Below, piece after piece: positions 8,268 to 16,840 of a stretch of DNA of 64,000 bases. The stretch comes from an uncultured Roseovarius sp. GTDB lineage: Bacteria > Pseudomonadota > Alphaproteobacteria > Rhodobacterales > Rhodobacteraceae. How positions within the stretch are numbered: the first letter of the stretch is position 1; the number at the start of each line of letters is the position of its first letter. The notes below the pieces were generated by a model. That model was not told the DNA's origin. It made no database searches and saw only the letters and a program-made list of their open reading frames with translations. The stretch is from NCBI RefSeq assembly GCF_947489715.1, contig NZ_CANLER010000002.1, positions 391,597-455,596 of the forward strand. The letters run 5' to 3'. The position numbers and the translations under genes are program-made.

Positions 8268-10594
8268 GTCTTAATCTCTGGATCGTTAAGTGTGTTGGGT
8301 CGAATGATGGAAGGAGGCTCATGGGCGGTGACCTTGGGCGGCGCTTCGGTGAAAAGTTCAACCTCTATCAGGCAGGAATGCGCGCTCGGGCCCTGGCCTA
8401 GTTTCGAGGTGCCCTTGTCGCGAGTCAGGACATTGGGATTACCGTGTTTGCACAGGCCGTTTTCATCCGGATCATACCAGGCGCCGGTGCTCATCTGCAC
8501 CACGCCGGTGCGTATGCCCGGGTCAATCACAACCCCGCCCAGACAGGCACCCCTGTCATTGAACAAGCGCACGATATCGCCATCCTTCAATCCGCGCATC
8601 GCGGCATCATAAGGGTGGATGTGTAGCGGTTCTCGCCCCGCAATTTTTTTGGCTTTGCTCACACCGCCATGATCAAGTTGCGAATGCAGCTTGTCGCGGG
8701 GTTGGTTGGAGATCAGGTGCAGAGGGTACGCATCCACAGCGCCAAGCCATTCATAAGGCGCGCGCCAAACCGGATGCCCGGGGCAATCCTCATACCCGAA
8801 ATCGGCGACACTCTGACAGAAAATCTCGATCTTGCCGCTGGGGGTGGCCAGAGGATTGGCAACAGGATCAGCGCGGAAACCCTCCAGCATGATCATGGGC
8901 TTGGCCGGATCATCCAGCTTGAACCAGCGCTGCTTGATGAACTGATCATAGGGGGGGATTTCAATGCCCTGATCAGCACAGTTCTGCTGTGTCTGATCGT
9001 AAATCCAGCGTTGCCAGTCGGCTTTGCTGCGCCTTTCGGTAAAGGCATCTGCGACACCCATCGTACGGGCAATATCTGTGAAAATGTCATAGTCGTCGCG
9101 TGCCTGCCCATTGGGCTCGGTCAGCTTGGACATAGACACCACGTATGGATCGCGCGGGGTCATTGCCATGTCGTCGCGCTCCAGTGGCGTGGTGCAGGGC
9201 AGCACAATATCGGCATGTTTGGCCAGTGGGTTCCAGCACCATTCGTTGACAATAATCGTGTCGGGTTTCTGCCACGCCTGCCTCATCAGGTTCAGATCCT
9301 GATGGTGGTGAAACGGATTGCCCCCCGCCCACCAGACCAGCCGCGTGTCAGGGTATTCATAGCGTACGCCGTCAAAATCAAACGGCTCTCCGGGCTGCAT
9401 CAGCAAATCCGTGATGCGCGCCACCGGGATAAAATCCTTAACCGGGTTCTGCCCCTGAGGAAAGGATGCCCCAGGGATAATCGTATGATTGCCCCCGATG
9501 AAGTTCATCGCGCTGTAACCAAAGCCAAAGCCCCCGCCGGGCAGCCCAATCTGACCCAACATTGCCGCCAGCGTGATTGCCATCCAAAATGGCTGTTCGC
9601 CATGATCTTGCCGGGTCAGGGACCAGCTGACCGAGATCATCGTCCGCTCGGCCGCCATGCGCCTCGCCAGCGCGCGGATTGTGTCCGCGGGAATTTCACA
9701 GATATCCGCAGCCCAATCCGCCGTCTTTGGTGTGCCGTCGGTGTCGCCCATCAGATAAGGCAGGAAGGCGTCAAACCCTTCTGCGTAGCGTTGAAGGAAG
9801 GATCGGTCAGTCAAACCGTCCATCTCGATCGTATGAGCCAGCCCCAGCATCAACGCCACATCCGTATTCGGACGCAAGGCCAGCCAATCGCCGCCCACAT
9901 CATCCAGCACGTCGGATTTTAGCGGGCTGATGTTGACGAAATCAATGCCGGCCTTTCCGGCCGCAAGCAGGCCGTCGCGCTGGACATGACAGCCGGTACC
10001 GCCCTGGCTGATCTGACCGTTCTTCAGAGGCACCCCCCCGAAACACACAAAAAGCTGCGTGTGATCGCGGATCACATCCCAACTGGTGCAGGTATCCAGA
10101 TAATCGCGGAAACTTCCAAGGATATGCGGCACCATCGCCTCGGCCGCGGCAAAACTATAGGTGTATTTTGAGCTGGTAAAGCCGCCGATGCAGTTCAGAA
10201 ACCGCTTGAGCTGACTTTGGGCGTGATGGAACCGCCCGGCACTGGCCCAGCCATAAGACCCGCCAAAGATGGCCTGATTGCCATACGTCTTGCGCACCCG
10301 GTTCAGTTCCTGTGCGACCAGCGTGTTGGCTTTGTCCCAGCTCACTTCGACAAAAGGATCGGTACCGCGCTGGTCCGTCCGGGTTCCCGGCCCGCCCGTC
10401 AGCCAGCTTTCCCGCACCATCGGCGCATCCACCCGCGTGGGGCCGTGCTGTACATCCAGTATGCCGGGACCAATGGGCGAAGGATCGCGATCATATTCAA
10501 AGGCCTGCAATTCCTGCACCCGACCATTACCCACCCGCGCGCGATAGGTGCCCCAATGCGAGCTCGTCAATGGCAGATCGTCTTGCCGGGTCAT
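8264..10594 (-). CDS. Molybdopterin oxidoreductase, DMSO/TMAO/biotin-sulfoxide reductase type
   Basis: A 776-residue bis-MGD molybdoenzyme of the BisC/TorA/DorA subgroup. It lacks the N-terminal Fe-S cysteine motif and has the active-site block GGSYGWASAGRFHHAQ, where Ser118 is the expected molybdenum ligand. Other family blocks are GGTGCHVQRDGL, WWAGGNPFHHHQD, and the C-terminal molydopterin-dinucleotide domain (LISNQPRDKLHSQLDHG). No Tat signal is present, so it should act in the cytoplasm, like BisC. Its start overlaps the permease stop (ATGA) and its end overlaps the GcvT-like start (ATGA). It probably reduces an S- or N-oxide form of the imported compound, or hydroxylates it in reverse; the substrate is open. 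Confidence 0.85.
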   Translation of the reverse strand: MTRQDDLPLTSSHWGTYRARVGNGRVQELQAFEYDRDPSPIGPGILDVQHGPTRVDAPMVRESWLTGGPGTRTDQRGTDPFVEVSWDKANTLVAQELNRVRKTYGNQAIFGGSYGWASAGRFHHAQSQLKRFLNCIGGFTSSKYTYSFAAAEAMVPHILGSFRDYLDTCTSWDVIRDHTQLFVCFGGVPLKNGQISQGGTGCHVQRDGLLAAGKAGIDFVNISPLKSDVLDDVGGDWLALRPNTDVALMLGLAHTIEMDGLTDRSFLQRYAEGFDAFLPYLMGDTDGTPKTADWAADICEIPADTIRALARRMAAERTMISVSWSLTRQDHGEQPFWMAITLAAMLGQIGLPGGGFGFGYSAMNFIGGNHTIIPGASFPQGQNPVKDFIPVARITDLLMQPGEPFDFDGVRYEYPDTRLVWWAGGNPFHHHQDLNLMRQAWQKPDTIIVNEWCWNPLAKHADIVLPCTTPLERDDMAMTPRDPYVVSMSKLTEPNGQARDDYDIFTDIARTMGVADAFTERRSKADWQRWIYDQTQQNCADQGIEIPPYDQFIKQRWFKLDDPAKPMIMLEGFRADPVANPLATPSGKIEIFCQSVADFGYEDCPGHPVWRAPYEWLGAVDAYPLHLISNQPRDKLHSQLDHGGVSKAKKIAGREPLHIHPYDAAMRGLKDGDIVRLFNDRGACLGGVVIDPGIRTGVVQMSTGAWYDPDENGLCKHGNPNVLTRDKGTSKLGQGPSAHSCLIEVELFTEAPPKVTAHEPPSIIRPNTLNDPEIKT

Positions 10595-12666
10595 TCGACA
10601 CTCAATCCCAGTTCTTCCTGACGCTTGCGGCTCCAGGCGTGGGTCATGCGGTCGGTGATGATGGCGATGATCGCCATGCCGATCCCGGCGATGATACCGA
10701 CCCCGAAATCGCCGTCACTGAGGCCGATATAGACGATCTGTTCAAGGCCATTGGTACCAACAAGAGCAGCAATCACCAGCATCGCAATGCCGTACATGAT
10801 GGTCTGGTTCAGCCCCAGCATCATCACCGGCAAAGCAAGCGGGACCTTAACCTGCCACAGCATCTGACGGTTTGTGGCCCCGATCATGGTGGCGGCTTCG
10901 ATAACGGTCGCAGGCAGGCTGCGCAGCCCGTGTTCGGCATAGCGGATGGCAGGGACAATCGCATACGCGATGATAGCCAGAAGGGCAGTGAATTCGCCGA
11001 TCTTGAACACCATCACAAAGGGGATCAGCAGCACAAACAGCGGCATCGTCTGTAACGTGTCATTGAACGGGCGCACGATGGCTGAAACCGTATCGTTATG
11101 TGCGGCCCAGATCCCAATGGCTGTACCTGCGAGGAAAGAGATGAGCACGGCGATACCACAGAGGTAGATCGACAACATCGCCTCGGGCCAGATGCCGGTG
11201 ACGACGATGAAGCCAAGCCCCAATGCAGTCCCAAGGCCCAGAGCGCGCCCACCGATTTTCCAGCCCGCCACGGCACAGATCAGCAAAAGCGCAGGCCAGG
11301 GCATTCCTGTGAGACCGAAATAGATCACGATGGCAAAGATCAGGATCGCAATACCGGCATTGACCTTGCCGCGGTAACCGGCCCATCCGGCCAGACCAGT
11401 CATGACAAGCGCATAGCCGATCTTGTGCGCAAGCGTCAGTTCAAATCCCCAGGTGAAGGGGCTGACAGCGCCCTGAAGGCCGATCTTGGCGGGGAGCATG
11501 ACAAAGAAGAAGGCCAGTTTCTTGACGGCTTCGATCTCATCACGGAAATTGACCACCATATAGGTCAACCCGTCATTCATCCCCTTGGCGGGGCTGACTT
11601 CCCATGCGCGCGGCCATTCGTTCAGGTCACCAATGATCTGCGCCAGAACGAAAAACAGGGCAGCACCAAGCGCCGCGACAATCCAGATACGGTACTTTTG
11701 GGCAAAGCTTTTGGCGTCGGGGTCGTAATCCCCGGACCGGGCCGCAAGGCCGACAGTGATCCGGTCAATCACCATGGCCATCAGCGCAATCACCATGCCA
11801 GCCAGCAGGCTTTCGCCGAACTGGGCCTTGCGGATGGTCGACAGAACCTCCCAGCCGATATCGGCGGTACCGCCGATTATGGATGCGATGATCACCATGG
11901 AAAGCGAGGCCATCGTCGCCTGATTGACACCCAGAAGAAGCTGTCTGAGCGATGAGGGCACGCGCACCTGCCAGAAAAGCTGACTGGGCTTGGCCCCTGA
12001 CATCAACCCGCTTTCGATCACCTCGGGCGACACGCCCCGCAGGCCCACGATGGTGTTGCGCACCATCGGTGGAAAGGAATAGAGCACGCTGGCAATCAGC
12101 CCGACCACCGTGCCAAAGCCGAAAAGCATCAGGATCGGCAGCAGATAGGCAAAGGATGGCACCGTCTGAAGCACGTCCAGCATGGGCATGATCGCGCGCT
12201 CGGCGCGGTTCGAAAAGAACCCCCAGACCCCAAAGGCAAAGCCCACGAGAATGGCCAGCGGCACCGAGATGGCCACCAGTGACAAGGTGTTCATGCTTTC
12301 GGCCCAGTAGCCGATAACCAGCATGTAGAGAATCGAGAACAGCGTGAACGCCGCCAGCTTCCACCCCGACGCCGCCCAGGCGATAGTACAAAACAGGAAA
12401 GCCGTCACCGACCAGGGCAACGCGTTAAGCACAAAACGCACCGCCTTGATCGGCCATTCCAGCGCCCAGGAGATACCGAGGAAGAACCAGCCAAGATAGG
12501 CGACGATCCAATCCATGATGGCGTTGAGCCAGTCGGCAATCGGCAGGATCAGATCCTTGGGATACTTGGCCAGCCAGGTCCATTCACCCTGAAGGGCAAG
12601 ACACAATAGCGTCACGCCAATCACACCCAGCCAGTGCAAATCGCCACGGGTGAATTTGAACGGCAT
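10591..12666 (-). CDS. Fused double permease of a glycine-betaine/proline-type ABC transporter
   Basis: A 691-residue inner-membrane protein with two tandem ProW-like permease domains (about 80-320 and 470-680). Each has its own cytoplasmic EAA loop contacting the ATPase: VIESGLMSGAKPSQLFWQV and VIEAATMIGATNRQMLWQV. Many hydrophobic segments flank each loop. ProW proteins are normally about 350 residues and homodimerise; here one chain supplies both halves. It lies 3 nt after the ATPase gene stop and overlaps the molybdoenzyme. Expected cargo is a betaine, choline or sulfonium compound. Confidence 0.9.
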   Translation of the reverse strand: MPFKFTRGDLHWLGVIGVTLLCLALQGEWTWLAKYPKDLILPIADWLNAIMDWIVAYLGWFFLGISWALEWPIKAVRFVLNALPWSVTAFLFCTIAWAASGWKLAAFTLFSILYMLVIGYWAESMNTLSLVAISVPLAILVGFAFGVWGFFSNRAERAIMPMLDVLQTVPSFAYLLPILMLFGFGTVVGLIASVLYSFPPMVRNTIVGLRGVSPEVIESGLMSGAKPSQLFWQVRVPSSLRQLLLGVNQATMASLSMVIIASIIGGTADIGWEVLSTIRKAQFGESLLAGMVIALMAMVIDRITVGLAARSGDYDPDAKSFAQKYRIWIVAALGAALFFVLAQIIGDLNEWPRAWEVSPAKGMNDGLTYMVVNFRDEIEAVKKLAFFFVMLPAKIGLQGAVSPFTWGFELTLAHKIGYALVMTGLAGWAGYRGKVNAGIAILIFAIVIYFGLTGMPWPALLLICAVAGWKIGGRALGLGTALGLGFIVVTGIWPEAMLSIYLCGIAVLISFLAGTAIGIWAAHNDTVSAIVRPFNDTLQTMPLFVLLIPFVMVFKIGEFTALLAIIAYAIVPAIRYAEHGLRSLPATVIEAATMIGATNRQMLWQVKVPLALPVMMLGLNQTIMYGIAMLVIAALVGTNGLEQIVYIGLSDGDFGVGIIAGIGMAIIAIITDRMTHAWSRKRQEELGLSVE

Positions 12667-12669
12667 GCC

Positions 12670-13746
12670 CTATGCCTCCTCGGGTGCCGGAATACAGCCA
12701 GCGGCCAGTGCCGCCGTAAGACCGCGCGCCGTTGCAACACCAAGGACAGAGCCGTCTTCCCCTTCTACGACAACACCGCTGTTATTAGCGGCCAGTCTGG
12801 GCAGCAGTGTTTCCACCAACGTCCCCCTAGCGACACGTTTCAGCTCGGCGGTTTCTGAGGCCGTATCATCAAGTATATCTTCGGCGCGCAAAATACGTTC
12901 CCACGGGACGTCCTGTGTGAACTCGCGGACGTAACCGTCAGCTGGGTTCAGGATCAGGTCAATCGGGCGCCCGATCTGCACCACCGCCCCGTCGCGCATG
13001 ATCGCCATGCGGTCGGCGATGCGCAGGGCTTCTTGGAAATCGTGGGTAATAAAAACAATGGATTTATGCAGCTTTTCCTGAATGCGAAGGAATTCGTCCT
13101 GCATCTGTTTGCGGATCAGCGGGTCAAGCGCTGAAAAGGGTTCGTCCAGGAACCAGACATCCGGCTCAACCGCCAACGAACGTGCGATGCCCACGCGCTG
13201 TTGCTGGCCGCCGCTCAGCTCTTTGGGGAAGTTGTTTTCACGGCCTTCCAATCCGACCAGTTCGATCACACGTTCGGCCTGTGCATAGCGCTCAGTCTCG
13301 GTGACCCCCTGCAGTTTCAGCGGAAAGGCAATGTTATCGATGACATTGAGATGCGGCATCAGACCAAAGCTTTGGAACACCATGCCCATCTTGTGACGAC
13401 GAATGTCGATCAGCTCGGCATCGGATTTCTTCAGCAGGTCTTCGCCATCCAGCAAAATTTCCCCTGCCGTTGGTTCAACCAGCCGGGAAAGACAGCGCAC
13501 GATGGTTGATTTGCCGGATCCAGAAAGCCCCATGATTACAAAAATTTCACCGGCGTGAACGTCAAAACTGACATCTGCATTTGCGACGATATGGTCCGCA
13601 TCGCGAATGGCATCTGAATGTTGGACGGCGTCAGTTACACGCCCCTGCGTACCCTCGAAGAACTGTTCGGGTTGCCTGCCATAGACCTTCCAGACGTTCC
13701 GGCATGACAGTTTTATGTCACTATGGTCATTGGTCGGGGTCTTCAT
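12670..13746 (-). CDS. Glycine-betaine/proline-type ABC transporter ATPase
   Basis: A 358-residue ProV/OpuAA-type ATPase. The Walker A is GLSGSGKST, the signature LSGGQQQRV, the Walker B WFLDEPFSALD, and the H-loop histidine is in VFITHDFQEAL. The N-terminal extension (KLSCRNVWKVYG) is typical of ProV. The C-terminal 70 residues look like a single CBS-type segment (NNSGVVVEGEDGSVLGVATARG), shorter than in osmoregulated ProV. It sits between the binding-protein and fused-permease genes. Confidence 0.92.
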   Translation of the reverse strand: MKTPTNDHSDIKLSCRNVWKVYGRQPEQFFEGTQGRVTDAVQHSDAIRDADHIVANADVSFDVHAGEIFVIMGLSGSGKSTIVRCLSRLVEPTAGEILLDGEDLLKKSDAELIDIRRHKMGMVFQSFGLMPHLNVIDNIAFPLKLQGVTETERYAQAERVIELVGLEGRENNFPKELSGGQQQRVGIARSLAVEPDVWFLDEPFSALDPLIRKQMQDEFLRIQEKLHKSIVFITHDFQEALRIADRMAIMRDGAVVQIGRPIDLILNPADGYVREFTQDVPWERILRAEDILDDTASETAELKRVARGTLVETLLPRLAANNSGVVVEGEDGSVLGVATARGLTAALAAGCIPAPEEA

Positions 13747-13912
13747 CTGATGCTCCGGATCGAAGGGCTGTATTGCGTCTCAATTGTATGGATCATGTCA
13801 CGCGTGATGAAACCGTTGCCGGTTTGGTCAGATGTGGCAAACGAAATCTGTTTGGTGATCGGGGCGGCCAGTCAATAAATCCGCCCCGATCCAAAGCAAT
13901 GCATCAATAGGG

Positions 13913-14863
13913 TTACTGCATTGCCTCGTCGATCCAACCCTGCCACTTGGCCTCGTTTTCGGCCAGCCATTCAGCAACGACCTCGTCGAGATCGCGGCCC
14001 TGATTGTCCACGGCCAGGATTGCGGCATTTTGTTCTTCATTGGTCTGAGAATAGAGCGACAGCATTTTGTAAGCGGCGGGCCACTTCTCCTCGAAACCAC
14101 CCCAGACGACCTTTTCGACGCTAGCCTGTTCAAACCCGCAGGCAGTCTCGCGATCCTGATTTTCTTCGATGCAGGCCTCGTCTGTCGGGTTCCACTCAAC
14201 CCAGTTGAGATCCAGGTCGGCGAAAATCCAATGGGGCTGCCAGATCATCATCAGGATCGGGTCACCCGCAGCATAGGCTGATTGCAGTTCGGCCATCATC
14301 GCGCCTTCGCTGCCACCCGCGACCGGATTGAATGGCAATTCGATCCCGGCCACAACATCGCGTGACCGCGTACCCCAGTCAGCCGGGTAAGTGATCAGAC
14401 GGCCGTTCGGGAATGTTTCAGCCGAGGCAAAGGCCTGGGCGCAATCATAAAGCGCCTGATAGCTTGGCAGGCCAGGACATTTTTCTTCCATGTAAGGCGG
14501 ATAGATCCAGCCTTCACGCGGTTCCAGCCCCAGATCGCCCAGCACAACGATATCCCCTGCCTCAACAGCCTTGGGGTACAGATCACCAATATTGTTGGTC
14601 CAGACCTCTGCCTGGAAATGCAGATTGCCCTGCGCCAGCCCCGCATGCTGTGGCAGCGCGCCCGCACTGACATATTCAATGTTGTAACCCATCTTCTTGA
14701 GCAACTCGCCAGCAATTTTTGTCGATACATGCTGGCCGGTCCAGTCATTCATAATGACCTTGATGACGTCATCGTTTTCCGGAACGTCAGCCGCAATGGC
14801 CGCGCCTCCGGATACAAGCAGAGCGAGGGCAGCGCCTCGCGCGGCGTTCAGAATACTTTCCAT
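13913..14863 (-). CDS. Glycine-betaine-type ABC transporter substrate-binding protein
   Basis: A 316-residue periplasmic OpuAC/ProX-like protein. The signal peptide is about residues 1-24, with cleavage near AIAADVPEN. The mature part contains tryptophans fitting the aromatic onium cage of this family: NDWTGQH, AEVWTNN, GWIYPPY, and IWQPHWIF. It is the first gene of the ten-gene minus-strand unit and its promoter region holds copy 1 of the 21-bp operator. Binding of a quaternary ammonium or sulfonium zwitterion is expected from the family; which one is unknown. Confidence 0.88.
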   Translation of the reverse strand: MESILNAARGAALALLVSGGAAIAADVPENDDVIKVIMNDWTGQHVSTKIAGELLKKMGYNIEYVSAGALPQHAGLAQGNLHFQAEVWTNNIGDLYPKAVEAGDIVVLGDLGLEPREGWIYPPYMEEKCPGLPSYQALYDCAQAFASAETFPNGRLITYPADWGTRSRDVVAGIELPFNPVAGGSEGAMMAELQSAYAAGDPILMMIWQPHWIFADLDLNWVEWNPTDEACIEENQDRETACGFEQASVEKVVWGGFEEKWPAAYKMLSLYSQTNEEQNAAILAVDNQGRDLDEVVAEWLAENEAKWQGWIDEAMQ

Positions 14864-14938
14864 GTTTCCTCCCGGTTTTCAGATGTGATGCACGATTTTG
14901 TTTTCAGCGCACATTCATCCTTGGTCTTATTGTTCCAA

Positions 14939-14969
14939 AAACTTACCATTAGAAAGTTTTTCGTGTCAA
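14939..14969 (-). promoter_or_regulatory. Promoter with operator copy 1 (proX operon / betI-like gene)
   Basis: The palindrome spans 14939-14959 with left arm AAACTTACC, centre ATT and right arm AGAAAGTTT (two mismatches to the consensus GGTAAGTTT). On the minus strand a perfect TTGACA (-35) lies at 14964-14969, 4 nt from the operator, so the operator covers the -35 to -10 spacer of the proX promoter. The BetI-like gene starts on the other side. Repression by occlusion is inferred. Confidence 0.7.
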
Positions 14970-15042
14970 TGGTTGAATCTTTTGGGTTTTGCCGCCACAA
15001 TCAGATGTGAGATGCAGTTTAGTTTAATGAGGTTTTCATCAG

Positions 15043-15726
15043 ATGCGATCCAGTTCCATTCGAGCGATCAGACGCGCCGAGCTATCACGCGCAGCCTTTG
15101 AGGCAGTGATTCGATATGGATTACGCAAGACAACACTGGACAAGGTGGGCGACATTGCAGGTGTGTCGAAAGGCGTTGTTCTGCACCATTTCAAAGACAA
15201 AAGCGCGTTGCTTGAGGCGGTGTTTCGCAGATCAAACTCGTTGCTCAGCGAATCCGTCGTCGAGCTTTATCGCTATGCAGAAACCCCTTACGAGCGGCTC
15301 TGGGCAATTATTGTTGCCAATTTCTTTGAAACGATCTTCAATCGCAGGGTCTGTCAGGCATGGGTCTCTCTGATCTCGGAAGTGCCGCATAACCAGGAAT
15401 GCCAACGCGTCCAGATCGCCAATAACGAACGCATCAGAAGCAACCTGATGCACGAACTGAAACATTTCTTGCCAGAAGATGAAGTCGCACAGGTAGCGCG
15501 CCACTTGGGTGTTCATATCGATGGCATTTGGGTGCGCGCCGGCCTGTTGCCCGACCCTATCGAAACCAGTGCAGCCGTCTCCGAGATGGAATATGCCGTT
15601 TCAAAACTGCTGCCCTTTGACGAAATCAGCGCCGCAAAACACAAAGAAGCCCGCAAGAAGATCGAAACGATTGCGCAAATTGCGCTGGGCTCCAAGGCGT
15701 TCCAAGAAAAATCCTTGCGGGTCTAA
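15043..15726 (+). CDS. BetI-like TetR-family regulator
   Basis: A 227-residue TetR-family protein. The helix-turn-helix is about residues 28-47 (DKVGDIAGVSKGVVLHHFKDK), and the ligand domain has the BetI-like HIDGIWVRAGL block. Spacing and several motifs follow E. coli BetI, the choline-responsive repressor, but it is longer at the C-terminus. It is divergent from proX with operator copy 1 between, and it ends convergently with the EamA gene (stops overlap by 3-4 nt). It is the best candidate for binding the 21-bp palindrome found in three nearby intergenic regions. The inducer is presumably the onium compound or a metabolite. Confidence 0.85.
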   Translation: MRSSSIRAIRRAELSRAAFEAVIRYGLRKTTLDKVGDIAGVSKGVVLHHFKDKSALLEAVFRRSNSLLSESVVELYRYAETPYERLWAIIVANFFETIFNRRVCQAWVSLISEVPHNQECQRVQIANNERIRSNLMHELKHFLPEDEVAQVARHLGVHIDGIWVRAGLLPDPIETSAAVSEMEYAVSKLLPFDEISAAKHKEARKKIETIAQIALGSKAFQEKSLRV

Positions 15727-16628
15727 CGGGCTGTCAAATGCGCCTTGCGCGCGGAACGCAGTGACAAAAGCGGGTCCAGCATGCTCGCCCCTGTGATCAG
15801 GATTACGCCAGTCAACTCGCGCATGCCAAATGGCTCTCCGGCCAACAGGGCCACGGAAACTGCCCCGACAACGACTTCGGTCATGAACAAAAGGCCGACC
15901 AGGCCAGGACTGAGGAATTTCGGCCCCCAAAGGGACGCATAGGTTCCGGGCAAGATCAGCAGGACCATGAAAACCAGCAGCGTCGGCAACGCGGGCAGGG
16001 TCTGGGCGACACTTGGGACATGGTGAGAGGCCAGCAAGACCGCGGCACCAACCGAAAACACCAATGACCACTGAAAGAACCCAACTGTCAAATCGATGGC
16101 CGAATGATCGCTTTTCATGCGAATGCGTACCGCCGCGACTGCCCACAGGATGCCGGCGCACACTCCGAGCCAGTCGCCGATATTTTGTGGAACCGGGAAC
16201 CGCACACCCAGTCCGAATATGGTCAACATGCCGGCAATCGCCAGTGCCATGGCGATGATGCGGGTCGGTGTAATCTCATCGCCCAAAACAACTCGCGCCA
16301 GGATCGTCGCCCAAACCGGTGTGAGGTAAAACAGCAATATAGCGCGCACAACCTCGGTGTAGACGATGGAGGTTGAATACAGCAGCAATGCCCCACCCGA
16401 GAGTATTGCCGTTATCTGCAATTGAACCCCACCCTGACGAACATGCTGCCATCGCCACAGGGTGACAGGTAAAAGGCATATCGTCGGGACAAGAAAATAG
16501 ACAACCGTGATCCACAGCCCATGCAAGCCGGCGTCTTCGAGTATCCTGAGAGGGATCCAGAACAATCCCCAAACCGCCCCGGCATAAAGACAGGCAAGTT
16601 TGGCTTTGAATTCAACAGGCGCGCTCAC
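15723..16628 (-). CDS. EamA/DMT-family membrane transporter
   Basis: A 301-residue integral membrane protein with about ten hydrophobic helices in two EamA halves; the first half includes YTEVVRAILLFYLTPVWATILARVVLGDEIT, the second the repeated FMTEVVVGAVSVALLAGEPF. The family exports amino acids and other metabolites by drug/metabolite exchange. It is divergent from the GMC oxidoreductase gene, and on its strand operator copy 2 follows a TTGACA, the same layout as the proX promoter. A role in exporting a pathway product or an excess amino compound is a guess. Confidence 0.85.
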   Translation of the reverse strand: MSAPVEFKAKLACLYAGAVWGLFWIPLRILEDAGLHGLWITVVYFLVPTICLLPVTLWRWQHVRQGGVQLQITAILSGGALLLYSTSIVYTEVVRAILLFYLTPVWATILARVVLGDEITPTRIIAMALAIAGMLTIFGLGVRFPVPQNIGDWLGVCAGILWAVAAVRIRMKSDHSAIDLTVGFFQWSLVFSVGAAVLLASHHVPSVAQTLPALPTLLVFMVLLILPGTYASLWGPKFLSPGLVGLLFMTEVVVGAVSVALLAGEPFGMRELTGVILITGASMLDPLLSLRSARKAHLTAR

Positions 16629-16704
16629 GGAGCGGCCCCTGCCGTTGCAGGGCGGGCGTTAAAAAATAGCTGCACAGGAAACCTTCAGCGGACGGTGATT
16701 TCTC

Positions 16705-16755
16705 TAACTAACCATTGGTAAGTTTATTGTCAAAAGGTAAGTTATTCTTTATAAA
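16705..16755 (+). promoter_or_regulatory. Promoter with operator copy 2 (GMC operon / EamA gene)
   Basis: The palindrome is at 16705-16725 (TAACTAACC, ATT, GGTAAGTTT). A plus-strand sigma70 promoter follows: TTGTCA at 16727-16732, a 17-nt spacer, and TATAAA at 16750-16755. The half-site GGTAAGTT recurs inside the spacer at 16736-16743. On the minus strand TTGACA (16728-16733) stands 2 nt from the operator and points at the EamA gene. Confidence 0.75.
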
Positions 16756-16840
16756 AGGTAGTCAGGGGATGCGCAAAGCAACCGTTCATGGACCACAGGA
16801 TTCGCTGCTGGGTTCGTCACCACGCCAAGGGAAGACCGAC

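Noticed and set aside
8264-10594. Selenocysteine in the molybdoenzyme because selA is nearby
   Set aside because: The reading frame has no internal TGA and the ligand position reads Ser (YGWAS), as in DMSO/TMAO-type reductases.
16715-16840. Longer start of the GMC oxidoreductase
   Set aside because: It would begin inside the operator and promoter; ATG 16841 has a good ribosome site right before the FAD motif.
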